A stretch of 6,125 nucleotides of DNA from contig JAIFMH010000060.1 in NCBI GenBank assembly GCA_020048595.1, positions 1-6,125 of the forward strand, read 5' to 3'. The position numbers were made by a program, and so were the translations under genes. Of the stretch, positions 1-5,899 are shown in pieces. Numbering within the stretch: position 1 is the stretch's first letter; every line of letters begins with the position of its first letter. Origin of the DNA: Bacteroidota bacterium. GTDB taxonomy: Bacteria > Bacteroidota > Bacteroidia > Bacteroidales > UBA4417. Under the pieces are notes generated by a model. The model was not told the origin of the DNA and searched no databases. It saw only the letters and a list, made by a program, of their open reading frames with translations.

Positions 1-846
1 AAAGGTGAAATCTGGACAAGTATGAAATTTTACGGTGAATCTGTTACCACCGAAAATCCCAAAGGCTATACATTCGAAATCCGGCTTTTTAATACGGATA
101 AGCGTGTTGACCTGGCTTGTTCAATCGTTAAAAAAAGCATAACGGACCCTGAAAGTTTCTATATCGCTTTTCCTTTTAAGCTCAATGATGGCAGGCACTT
201 TACTGAAGTTCAGGGTGGCGTGATCGAAACAGGTAAGGATCAGATAAAAGGTTCATCCAATGACTGGTACACCGTTCAGAATTTCACTTCTGTACGCAAT
301 CCGGAATCGCAGATTGTGATTGGAAGTGCCGAAATGCCTTTAATGCAATTTGGTGCTATAAATACAGGTCGTTACAAAGCCGGAGCTTTGCCTCAGACTA
401 CCAACCTCTTTTCGTGGCCCATGAATAATTATTGGGTTACTAATTTCAATGCTGATCAGCGTGGCGGACACTCCTGGACCTATTACCTTACATCTTCAGC
501 AGACAATACCAACGGATTTGCAACTCAATTTGGCTGGGGATGCCGTGTGCCGTTTCTTACCCGTATAATACCCGGTTCAGGAACGGGCGATAACAACTGG
601 GAAGGATCATATATCGCCGGATGGCCTGAAAATGTTGTACTCATAACCGCTGAGCCTGATGTTGACGGAAAGTCAATAATGATTCATCTCCGCGAAACTG
701 AAAGCAAACCATCAATACTAAAGCTTACAAATGGAATTAGCGGGAAACCTTTTTCACTCGTCGAAGTTGATGTAACCGGAAAACCTGTAAGTAATGGTAG
801 CCAGGAGATTGGACCACTTGAATCAAAGTTTTTTAGAATAGAATAG
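1..846 (+). CDS. Glycoside hydrolase family 38 (alpha-mannosidase-like), C-terminal part, 5' end outside window
   Basis: The reading frame is open from base 1 and ends with TAG at 844-846, giving 281 residues of a longer protein. The ATG at 22 is internal: the seven upstream codons are in frame and read smoothly into it. Recognised from memory of the family: an FPF segment near codon 57, a GGVIE stretch near 72, SSNDWYTVQ at 85-93, a QFGAINTGR segment near 116-124, and MNNYWVTNF followed by a Gln-x-Gly-Gly at 141-156. These resemble the beta-sandwich region that follows the catalytic domain in GH38 alpha-mannosidases. The catalytic aspartate and zinc ligands lie in the N-terminal domain and are not visible, so activity and specificity cannot be judged. 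The C-terminus ends in FFRIE soon after the beta-domain, with no type IX secretion C-terminal sorting domain. A related carbohydrate-active family remains possible. Confidence 0.72.
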   Translation, partial: KGEIWTSMKFYGESVTTENPKGYTFEIRLFNTDKRVDLACSIVKKSITDPESFYIAFPFKLNDGRHFTEVQGGVIETGKDQIKGSSNDWYTVQNFTSVRNPESQIVIGSAEMPLMQFGAINTGRYKAGALPQTTNLFSWPMNNYWVTNFNADQRGGHSWTYYLTSSADNTNGFATQFGWGCRVPFLTRIIPGSGTGDNNWEGSYIAGWPENVVLITAEPDVDGKSIMIHLRETESKPSILKLTNGISGKPFSLVEVDVTGKPVSNGSQEIGPLESKFFRIE

Positions 847-954
847 GTTCGTTGATAGTTGAAAACTGCGGTTCCCATAGTCTTTCTCAATTTCATGTCT
901 GTGATAAAGGAGTAAATTATCTGAATAATACAGAACCTTTCTGTGTTTTTAAAT

Positions 955-962
955 TAACTTTG
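955..962 (+). promoter_or_regulatory. Predicted Bacteroidota -7 promoter box for the GIN-domain gene
   Basis: TAACTTTG fits the Bacteroidota primary-sigma -7 consensus TAnnTTTG exactly and lies 39 bases before the ATG at 1002. No convincing TTTG -33 element is seen at the expected distance, so this rests on the -7 box and position alone. The leader before the ATG is AT-rich and lacks a Shine-Dalgarno sequence, as is common in this phylum. Confidence 0.45.
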
Positions 963-1001
963 TAATAATTCACAATTCACAAAATTTTAAAAACTTTATA
1001 T

Positions 1002-1718
1002 ATGTCAAAAAGAATCTTTTTTCCTATCGGATTGTTATCAATCCTGCTAACATTTATTTTATCGTCCTGCGATGATTGCATGGAAGGAAACGGCAAAATG
1101 GCAAGGCGTACTGCAAAATTTATTGAGATTACTGCAATCAATCTCGATGTTAGTGCCGATGTAATATTAATAAATGATTCAACCGGTACCGTTACCATTG
1201 AAGGCGAAAGTAATTTAATCGAAGCCATTCTGCTGGAGCAAAAAGGGACAAAACTCCGGATTAAGTCTGAGCCTTGCTTTTCGTCGAATAAACCAATCAC
1301 TATCACTATCCCGATGAAGACAGTTTCCGACCTTCAGATCAATGGTTCGGGAAGTATCCGGTCCGAAAATAAAATGTCATCATCGAGCCTTGAATTGGGG
1401 ATTAACGGCTCAGGTGATATTGAAATTGACGTTAATGCTACCAATATGTTAAGCAAAATAAACGGATCAGGAAATATTATACTGAAAGGTGCTGCACAGC
1501 GCCATAAAATTGAAATAAACGGCTCCGGCAATGTGGAAGCCGAAAACTTCCCTACCGGCAATGTGGCAATATTAGTAAACGGATCAGGCGATTGCAAAGT
1601 TATGGCTACTACCGCCCTGGGAATCAAGATCAGGGGAAGCGGCAGTGTTTATTACAGCGGTGCCCCGGATATCTCTACGGATATTAAAGGTTCCGGTTCA
1701 CTTGAGAAACTGAAATAG
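1002..1718 (+). CDS. Lipoprotein with head GIN domain (DUF2807)
   Basis: This is a 238-residue protein. Residues 1-22 form a lipoprotein signal (basic start, hydrophobic core 6-20) with lipobox LSSC and lipidated Cys23. The mature N-terminus is C-D-D-C; acidic residues just after the lipidated Cys match the kind of signal that sends Bacteroidota lipoproteins to the cell surface. Residues about 35-110 are a beta-rich region. From 114 to 233 there are seven Ile/Val-x-Gly-Ser-Gly units (NGSG at 114, 135, 154, 173 and 193, RGSG at 211, KGSG at 230) spaced 18-21 residues apart, the hallmark of the GIN/DUF2807 fold, which is known as a right-handed beta-helix. The family is labelled a putative adhesin, but no specific function is established, and none can be read here. 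The ATG start is supported by the signal peptide beginning MSKR. A -7 box upstream and a strong hairpin downstream suggest a single-gene transcript. Confidence 0.88.
   Translation: MSKRIFFPIGLLSILLTFILSSCDDCMEGNGKMARRTAKFIEITAINLDVSADVILINDSTGTVTIEGESNLIEAILLEQKGTKLRIKSEPCFSSNKPITITIPMKTVSDLQINGSGSIRSENKMSSSSLELGINGSGDIEIDVNATNMLSKINGSGNIILKGAAQRHKIEINGSGNVEAENFPTGNVAILVNGSGDCKVMATTALGIKIRGSGSVYYSGAPDISTDIKGSGSLEKLK
1341..1700 (+). repeat. Seven in-frame GSG-turn repeats of the GIN domain
   Basis: These are coding repeats. Each unit carries an Ile/Val-Asn-Gly-Ser-Gly turn (the last two have Arg or Lys in place of Asn), with spacings of 21, 19, 19, 20, 18 and 19 codons. Codons for the GSG turn vary (ggttcggga, ggctcaggt, ggatcagga, ggctccggc, ggaagcggc), so the repeats are kept by selection on protein structure rather than by recent DNA duplication. 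Confidence 0.85.
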
Positions 1719-1744
1719 CAGATCATACTAATTTCTTAAAATCA

Positions 1745-1778
1745 AAATCAGGCTGAAATCTTTCAGCCTGATTTGTTT
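1745..1778 (+). terminator. Intrinsic terminator hairpin after the GIN-domain gene
   Basis: There is a perfect 14-bp inverted repeat, AAATCAGGCTGAAA (1745-1758) against TTTCAGCCTGATTT (1761-1774), separated by two bases. The innermost pair would open to give a 4-base loop. It begins 27 bases after the GIN stop codon. The downstream arm runs into GTTT, a short T-tract. The opposite strand also has T-rich sequence after the stem, so it may work in both directions, although no gene here reads toward it from the right. Confidence 0.75.
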
Positions 1779-1834
1779 ACTCAAGTGCCAGGAAATTATT
1801 TTTCCGTGTAAAAATAAAATCCGTTTGTTTTCGT

Positions 1835-1842
1835 TACTTTAG
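1835..1842 (+). promoter_or_regulatory. Possible -7 promoter box for porQ
   Basis: TACTTTAG differs from TAnnTTTG at one position and lies 41 bases before the preferred GTG start, downstream of the terminator hairpin. The preceding run is T-rich, and no -33 element is well placed. A promoter is expected here because the terminator separates porQ from the upstream gene. Confidence 0.35.
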
Positions 1843-1882
1843 CAACATCCTGATTCCTGTATTTACCCAAATAGTATTGTTT

Positions 1883-2932
1883 GTGAAAAAATCTCTTCCC
1901 GGAACATCATGTATTATTGTCATATGTTTGATTTTTAGTTTACAGGCATCTGCTCAATCAGGGGGAACAACCACGTACAAATTTCTTAATCTTACCAATT
2001 CAGCGCGTATTGCTGCACTGGGAGGGAACTTTTTAACCATTCGTGATCATGATCTGAGCCTCGCGTTGGCAAATCCTTCGTTGATTTCTTCCGAGATGAA
2101 TCACAGTCTTTCCTTAAATTTTATTGATCACTTTGCCGGAACAAGCACCGGATTTGCCAGTTATGGTTTCAATTTAAGCAAATTGGGAAATTTTGCTGCT
2201 ACCATGCAATACTATAGCTTTGGTAAATCGGACATTACGAATGAATATGGGGAAAATCTGGGGCAATTTAATGCCGGCGAATATGCTTTTAATCTTGGAT
2301 GGGGACGAATGCTTGATTCTGTTTTTTCGATAGGGGCAAATTTCAAAATGATTTATTCGGGGCTCGAAACATACAATTCCTTAGGCATGGCTGTTGATGT
2401 TGCCGGTAGCTACATCCCTAACGAAACATTTTGTGCTTCAATACTTTTCAGGAATATTGGCAGGCAGCTGACAGCTTATACATCAGCCGGAGTTGAGCCT
2501 TTGCCTTTCGAGATACAAGCAGGCATTTCGAAAAAACTTGCTCATGTGCCTTTCAGGTATTCAGTACTGCTTCAACACCTCGAAAAATGGGATCTTGGTT
2601 ATACTGATCCGAATGCTCCTGTTGATCCGTTTACTGGTGAAGTAGAAAAGGAATCAGGTGTGGATGCTTTTGCGCAGAATGTAATGCGTCATATTATTAT
2701 CGGCGGTGAATTTATCCCGGCAAAATTTCTGAGCATCAGAGTTGGTTATAATTACTTACGCCGACAGGAAATGAAAGTTGTTTCCCGTCCGGGTACTGTT
2801 GGTTTTTCATGGGGAATAGGACTGAAAGTTTCCAAATTCAATTTTAGCTATTCAAGGGCTGCCTATCATTTAACAGGTTCTCCCAATTTTATTACCGTTG
2901 GCACTAACCTCGGTGACTGGAGTAAGAAGTAA
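1883..2932 (+). CDS. porQ: Type IX secretion system protein PorQ
   Basis: PorQ is an outer-membrane beta-barrel protein of the FadL/PorV-like kind. It is part of the type IX secretion attachment complex (with PorU, PorV and PorZ) that anchors exported cargo on the cell surface. I chose the GTG at 1883 rather than the in-frame TTG at 1877 because it gives a normal signal peptide: MKKS, a hydrophobic core of about residues 8-20, and cleavage after ASA near residue 25. This yields 349 residues, about the usual length. Family segments recognised from memory: YKFLNLTNSARIAALGGNF just after the signal, SLALANPSL, an FNLGWGR stretch mid-protein, EPLPFEIQAGISKKL, and the WDLGYTDPN segment. The C-terminal half is amphipathic beta strands with aromatic residues, and the protein ends in charged residues. 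In Porphyromonas gingivalis porQ is followed by cmk and ispH. Here ispH is the next gene and cmk is missing. Confidence 0.93.
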   Translation: MKKSLPGTSCIIVICLIFSLQASAQSGGTTTYKFLNLTNSARIAALGGNFLTIRDHDLSLALANPSLISSEMNHSLSLNFIDHFAGTSTGFASYGFNLSKLGNFAATMQYYSFGKSDITNEYGENLGQFNAGEYAFNLGWGRMLDSVFSIGANFKMIYSGLETYNSLGMAVDVAGSYIPNETFCASILFRNIGRQLTAYTSAGVEPLPFEIQAGISKKLAHVPFRYSVLLQHLEKWDLGYTDPNAPVDPFTGEVEKESGVDAFAQNVMRHIIIGGEFIPAKFLSIRVGYNYLRRQEMKVVSRPGTVGFSWGIGLKVSKFNFSYSRAAYHLTGSPNFITVGTNLGDWSKK

Positions 2933-2956
2933 GTATACATAATTCAAATAGTAAGG

Positions 2957-3079
2957 ACCCTGGGATTTGGAACTTGAGACCTGGGATTTAAGAGCTGGAA
3001 TTTTCGAAAGCAGTATTTTCTACTCTTTGTATAATTTCGACGCCCCAACTCCCAATCCCTAAACCCTAACCCCTTTTTT
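2957..3079. repeat. Degenerate intergenic repeat with G-rich and C-rich arms, ending in a T-run
   Basis: CCTGGGATTT occurs at 2959-2968 and again at 2980-2989, a 21-base period. About 60 bases later the strand becomes C-rich (3043-3073), with CCAACTCCC, CAATCCC and CCCTAA words that read on the other strand as GGGATTGGGAGTTGG, close to the left arm. For example, 2962-2970 can pair with 3045-3053 with one mismatch, and 2983-2988 pairs perfectly with 3054-3059. A run of six Ts (3074-3079) follows the C-rich arm, so the structure could end porQ transcription. The pairing is imperfect and the function is inferred. Confidence 0.5.
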
Positions 3080-3081
3080 AC

Positions 3082-3089
3082 TACTTTCG
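3082..3089 (+). promoter_or_regulatory. Possible -7 promoter box for ispH
   Basis: TACTTTCG has one mismatch to TAnnTTTG and is the same TACTTTnG form seen before porQ. It ends 21 bases before the ispH ATG, which allows a very short leader. No clear -33 element was found; the C-rich repeat arm occupies that region. Confidence 0.35.
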
Positions 3090-3110
3090 CTCCTTATTCT
3101 GCAAATTTCA

Positions 3111-3974
3111 ATGAAAGTAACCATCGATCCCGAATCCGGTTTTTGTTTTGGTGTTGACCGTGCTATCCAAAAGGCTGAGACTGAACTGGAAGCCGGGAAT
3201 CCGGTTTTTTGCCTTGGCGAAATGGTACACAACAAAGTGCAGATGGACCTGCTAAAATCAAAAGGTCTGAAAGTAATCACACACAACGATCTGCCTGCTT
3301 TGAAAGGTCAGAAGGTGATGGTAAGAGCGCACGGCGAGCCACCCGAAACATTTAAACAATTACAGGAACTTGGAATTACAGTTCTCAATGCTACCTGCCC
3401 GATTGTTACCAAACTTCAGCAAAAGATAAACGAAAGTTTTCTTTCAGGTGAATCATCTGGAGCGCAAATAGTTATTTATGGAAAACCAGGACATGCCGAA
3501 GTTGCAGGTTTGAATGGAAATGCAGGTAATGTGGCAATCATTGTAAACAGTGAGATTGATTTCGGGAAAATGGATTTCTCAAAACCAATCCGGCTTTTTT
3601 CGCAAACAACCATGGATGCCGAAGGCTATCAAATGATGGGCGAAGGTATTCTGGAGCGGATGAATGAAGCCGGAAATACTGACCTTGTAATTAATAAAAG
3701 TGTCTGTCGTCAGGTTTCCGGACGCGCCCCTGCATTGCGATCATTTGCAAATGAGCATGATGTGATAGTTTTTGTTGGTGGCAGTAACAGTGCAAACGGA
3801 GCCTATCTTTTCAGCGTTTGCAAATCTGAAAATATAAATAGTTTTTATATCAGTAATACTGAAGATATTGATATTAAATGGTTTGAGAATGCAAATTCTG
3901 TTGGCGTAACAGGCGCTACTTCAACTCCGGGTTGGTTAATCAAACAGGTTGCAGAATTTATTAAACGACTATAA
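3111..3974 (+). CDS. ispH: 4-hydroxy-3-methylbut-2-enyl diphosphate reductase (IspH/LytB)
   Basis: IspH is a cytoplasmic iron-sulfur enzyme that performs the last step of the MEP pathway, reducing HMBPP to IPP and DMAPP. The protein has 287 residues, slightly shorter than E. coli IspH. The three cluster cysteines are present: Cys12 in GFCFGVDRAI, Cys96 in NATCPIV, and Cys199 in SVCRQVSGR. Substrate-pocket residues also align: His40 (MVHN), His74 (RAHGE), His128 and Glu130 (GHAE), Thr166-167 (SQTT), Ser227 and Asn229 (GGSNSANG), and Ser271 (ATSTP). The position matching the second serine of the E. coli SSN motif is Ala228, a small departure from that enzyme. The ATG at 3111 fits the conserved start MKVTIDPESGFC. 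Stop is TAA, followed by a weak hairpin. It lies 178 bases after porQ and probably has its own promoter. Confidence 0.96.
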   Translation: MKVTIDPESGFCFGVDRAIQKAETELEAGNPVFCLGEMVHNKVQMDLLKSKGLKVITHNDLPALKGQKVMVRAHGEPPETFKQLQELGITVLNATCPIVTKLQQKINESFLSGESSGAQIVIYGKPGHAEVAGLNGNAGNVAIIVNSEIDFGKMDFSKPIRLFSQTTMDAEGYQMMGEGILERMNEAGNTDLVINKSVCRQVSGRAPALRSFANEHDVIVFVGGSNSANGAYLFSVCKSENINSFYISNTEDIDIKWFENANSVGVTGATSTPGWLIKQVAEFIKRL

Positions 3975-3985
3975 TCCAGGGTTTT

Positions 3986-4008
3986 ATTAAGATTATTCTT
4001 GATTTTTT
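3986..4008 (+). terminator. Weak intrinsic terminator after ispH
   Basis: A 7-bp stem (3986-3992 with 3997-4003, one G-T wobble) around the loop TTAT is followed directly by Ts to 4008. The stem is AT-rich with a single G-C pair, so termination may be partial. Its place 11 bases after the ispH stop and its T-tract support the call. Confidence 0.4.
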
Positions 4009-4044
4009 AACACTTCGAGTTAAAAGAAAATATTCAATTAATTC

Positions 4045-4060
4045 TCTGTGTTAATCCGTG
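4045..4060. repeat. Solitary TCTGTG/TCCGTG intergenic repeat
   Basis: TCTGTG (4045-4050) is followed ten bases later by TCCGTG (4055-4060), with further T/G-rich sequence to about 4080. The pair resembles the TCTGTG-AAA-TCCGCG unit of the repeat downstream of the GxxExxY gene (5844-5858). It lies between ispH and recF and is not accompanied by a gene. It is likely a lone member of the same degenerate repeat family. Confidence 0.45.
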
Positions 4061-4150
4061 TTTTCAATGTCTCCTTGGTTTCAACTAATTTTACTCCATC
4101 AACTGACTGGTCGAGCTCATAATTTTACTTTACTTATAAATATTAAAGAG

Positions 4151-4158
4151 TAAATTTG
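4151..4158 (+). promoter_or_regulatory. Predicted -7 promoter box for recF
   Basis: TAAATTTG matches TAnnTTTG exactly and lies 44 bases before the GTG start of recF. The upstream AT-rich stretch (4121-4140) has TTTAC words but no strict TTTG at the usual -33 distance. It follows the weak ispH terminator, so recF probably begins a new transcript here. Confidence 0.5.
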
Positions 4159-4202
4159 TAGAAGCAGAAATTCGCAGTATCCACCTGAACCGGTTAACGA
4201 CA

Positions 4203-5312
4203 GTGCATCTCAACACCCTGAAAATCATAAACTTTAAAAATTACGAAGAGCAGGAAATGGCTTTCTCGGATAAGATTAACTGTTTTGTCGGCAACAACGG
4301 AGCCGGTAAAACCAATTTGCTTGATGCTATTTATTACCTTTCATTTACAAAAAGTTACTTTAATTCAGTTGATCAGCAGAACATCCGGCATGGTGAAACC
4401 TTTTTCGCCATTCATGGTTCTTTTCAACGCAACGGCTCACTTCCAAACCAGGTGAGCTGCATTCAGAAAGCAGGTATCAAAAAACAATTTCGTATCAACC
4501 AAAAGGATTATGACCGCATTTCGGATCATATCGGGCAGTTTCCATGCGTAATGGTTTCGCCTTACGACCGCGACCTCATCAACGAAGGCAGCGATGTACG
4601 CAGGAAATTTATTGATGCAGTAATCTCACAATTTGACAAAGCTTACCTTGATAGCCTGATCCGCTACAACCGTCTTCTTGAACAACGAAACGGACTTCTA
4701 AAACAATTTGCCGAACGCCGGCAAACGGATAGGGGATTGTTGTTACTGATCGATGAGCAAATGATGGCTCCAGCCACAAATATCAGCGACAAGCGTAAAT
4801 CATTTCTGGAAGGATTTGCCCCGATATTCCGACATTATTTTGAGTTTATCAGCGGAGGTACCGAAGCCGTGAGTATTGAATATGATTCGCAGCTGACTTC
4901 AGCTTCGTACCTTGATGTTGTTGAGGCAGCATTTGTTAAGGATCAGTCGCTCCGGTATTCATCAGCAGGAATTCATAAGGACGATTTTATATTTAATCTT
5001 GAAGGTTATCCTGTTAAGCGGTTTGGTTCGCAGGGACAGCAAAAATCATTTGCAGTGGCACTTAAACTGGCTCAGTTTGATTTTACACGTGATTTAATTG
5101 GTTTAAAACCCATTTTGCTGTTTGACGATATTTTTGATAAGCTCGATCCCGGGCGTGTTCAGCAAATCATACAATTGGTTGATAATGATAGTTTTGGGCA
5201 GGTTTTTATTACCGATACAGAACCGGATCGTATCCGCCGAACCTTTGAGAAAGTTGCTATAAATCACCGGGTATTTGAGATTGATAGAGGGAGTGTGGAT
5301 TTTAAATATTAA
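4203..5312 (+). CDS. recF: DNA replication/repair protein RecF
   Basis: RecF is an SMC/Rad50-like ABC ATPase that binds gapped DNA and, with RecO and RecR, helps load RecA at single-strand gaps. The protein has 369 residues, normal for the family. The ATPase parts are complete: N-terminal LKIINFKNYEE, Walker A GNNGAGKT at 30-37, the VSPYDRDLINEGSDVRRKFID segment at 118-138 typical of RecF, a helical arm at about 145-210, the signature FGSQGQQKS at 274-282, Walker B LLFDD at 305-309, and the D-loop at about 313-315. The start is GTG at 4203, chosen because it gives the family-typical N-terminus directly; no Shine-Dalgarno is visible. In Bacteroidota recF is commonly followed by a short DUF721 gene. 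Here a repeat-bounded cassette lies between them. No convincing terminator follows recF. Confidence 0.96.
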   Translation: MHLNTLKIINFKNYEEQEMAFSDKINCFVGNNGAGKTNLLDAIYYLSFTKSYFNSVDQQNIRHGETFFAIHGSFQRNGSLPNQVSCIQKAGIKKQFRINQKDYDRISDHIGQFPCVMVSPYDRDLINEGSDVRRKFIDAVISQFDKAYLDSLIRYNRLLEQRNGLLKQFAERRQTDRGLLLLIDEQMMAPATNISDKRKSFLEGFAPIFRHYFEFISGGTEAVSIEYDSQLTSASYLDVVEAAFVKDQSLRYSSAGIHKDDFIFNLEGYPVKRFGSQGQQKSFAVALKLAQFDFTRDLIGLKPILLFDDIFDKLDPGRVQQIIQLVDNDSFGQVFITDTEPDRIRRTFEKVAINHRVFEIDRGSVDFKY

Positions 5313-5368
5313 TGGATTGCTTAAAGATTTAATGGAATGTTTTGAAGTACTTTTTTTTGAATTATTTT

Positions 5369-5400
5369 GCCACAGATTGCACAGATTTTCACAGATTATC
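5369..5400 (+). repeat. Left inverted repeat of the GxxExxY cassette
   Basis: CACAGA occurs three times at 5371, 5380 and 5390, each followed by TT, with periods of 9 and 10 bases. The outer end is GCCACAGATT (5369-5378). The reverse complement of the repeat at 5836-5869 begins with the same ten bases and continues with similar GGATTTCACAGATT sequence. The two therefore form an inverted pair around the GxxExxY reading frame. Confidence 0.75.
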
Positions 5401-5418
5401 TTCTAAATTAATTGAGAT

Positions 5419-5835
5419 ATGTTTTATGTTGAAGAACCTGAAATGTTTTATGCAAGGAAAGATGATTTTCCACTAAAAGCTGAAACATACAAAATCATCG
5501 GACGGGCAATGGAAGTGCATAAAACATTAGGGAAAGGATTTTTAGAAATTGTCTATAAAGATGCTCTGGAGCTGGAATTAAAATAGGCAGACATTCCTCA
5601 CATCAGAGAAAAATCGTTTATGATTGATTATAAAGGAACCCTGCTAAAGAGAATGTATAATGCTGATTTTGTTGTTTATGATAAAATAATAATTGAAGTT
5701 AAATCGCAAGCTGTCGTCATCGATGCAAATTACAAGCAGACTATAAACTATCTTGCAGCCTCAAATCTGACAGTTGGATTGATATTAAACTTCGGAGAGG
5801 ATTCATTAAGATTTAATAGAGTAATTTTAACCTGA
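5419..5835 (+). pseudogene. GxxExxY protein gene interrupted by an in-frame TAG
   Basis: Read from the ATG at 5419 this frame gives 138 codons plus a TGA stop at 5833-5835, with one internal TAG at 5584-5586 (codon 56). Both halves are in the same frame and together match a full-length GxxExxY protein. Before the stop lies GFLEIVY (codons 40-46), the naming motif with Gly40, Glu43 and Tyr46. After it come IREKSF (62-67), NADFVVYD with Asp83, IIEVKS with Glu93 and Lys95, and Gln107 before NYLAAS. Asp83, Glu93-x-Lys95 and Gln107 look like a PD-(D/E)XK nuclease core. The family's function is not established. The TAG lies where relatives often have Lys or Arg (a single change from AAG would explain it). 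A separate product could start at the ATG at 5620 and keep the core but lose the Glu43 helix. A sequencing error is also possible. No promoter was recognised. Confidence 0.85.
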
Positions 5836-5869
5836 AAATCAAATCTGTGAAATCCGCGAAATCTGTGGC
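5836..5869 (-). repeat. Right inverted repeat of the GxxExxY cassette
   Basis: On the + strand TCTGTG-AAA (5844-5852), TCCGCG-AAA (5853-5861) and TCTGTG-GC (5862-5869) form three units with a strict 9-base period. Read on the - strand it starts GCCACAGATT, identical over ten bases to the outer end of the left repeat at 5369. It starts directly after the TGA of the GxxExxY frame. The regular short period near the DNA helical repeat could favour protein binding, but this is only an inference. Confidence 0.75.
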
Positions 5870-5899
5870 TGTATAAAGAGTTTAATAATTAATAGAACC

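Larger units (their letters stand above)
5369..5869 (+). mobile_element. Candidate 501-bp repeat-bounded GxxExxY cassette
   Basis: The unit consists of an inverted repeat, a single GxxExxY gene (5419-5835) and the matching inverted repeat, with the right repeat starting directly after the stop codon. It sits between recF and a DUF721 gene, which are normally neighbours in this phylum. No target-site duplication is evident when the flanks (TTATTTT on the left, TGTATAA on the right) are compared, and no transposase is present. Calling it mobile is an inference from compactness, bounding repeats and position. It could instead be an old gene with ordinary intergenic repeats on both sides. Confidence 0.4.

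Noticed and set aside
22..24. ATG as the start of the first gene
   Set aside because: The frame is open to base 1 and the seven upstream codons are in frame. The protein matches only the C-terminal part of a much longer family, so this ATG is internal.
684..896. Minus-strand open frame at the end of the GH38-like gene
   Set aside because: It is antisense to conserved coding sequence, 70 residues long, with no recognisable domain or promoter.
977..1306. Minus-strand open frames over the GIN gene (977-1306 and 1334-1627)
   Set aside because: Both lie antisense to a well-supported gene. Their Pro/Glu/Leu-rich repeats are simply the reverse complement of the GSG codons, and they show no family motif.
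3057..3073. Telomere-like CCCTAA words
   Set aside because: Only two imperfect units occur, inside a wider C-rich degenerate repeat between bacterial genes. This is chance resemblance.
3059..3286. Minus-strand open frame across the ispH start
   Set aside because: It is antisense to the strongly conserved ispH N-terminus and has an atypical composition.
4912..5097. Plus-strand 61-codon frame inside recF
   Set aside because: It is out of frame with recF across its conserved signature region, with no start signal and no recognisable motif.
5345..5358. Terminator after recF (AAGTACTT followed by a T-run)
   Set aside because: The palindrome has no loop and only four base pairs per arm, so it cannot form a stable hairpin.
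5371..5400. CRISPR-like array
   Set aside because: The units are only 6-7 conserved bases at a 9-10 base period, with no spacers of usable length and no cas genes.
5584..5586. TAG read as an amino acid (stop-codon reassignment or programmed readthrough)
   Set aside because: Other genes in the window end in TAG, no readthrough structure is apparent, and a simple nonsense change explains it.
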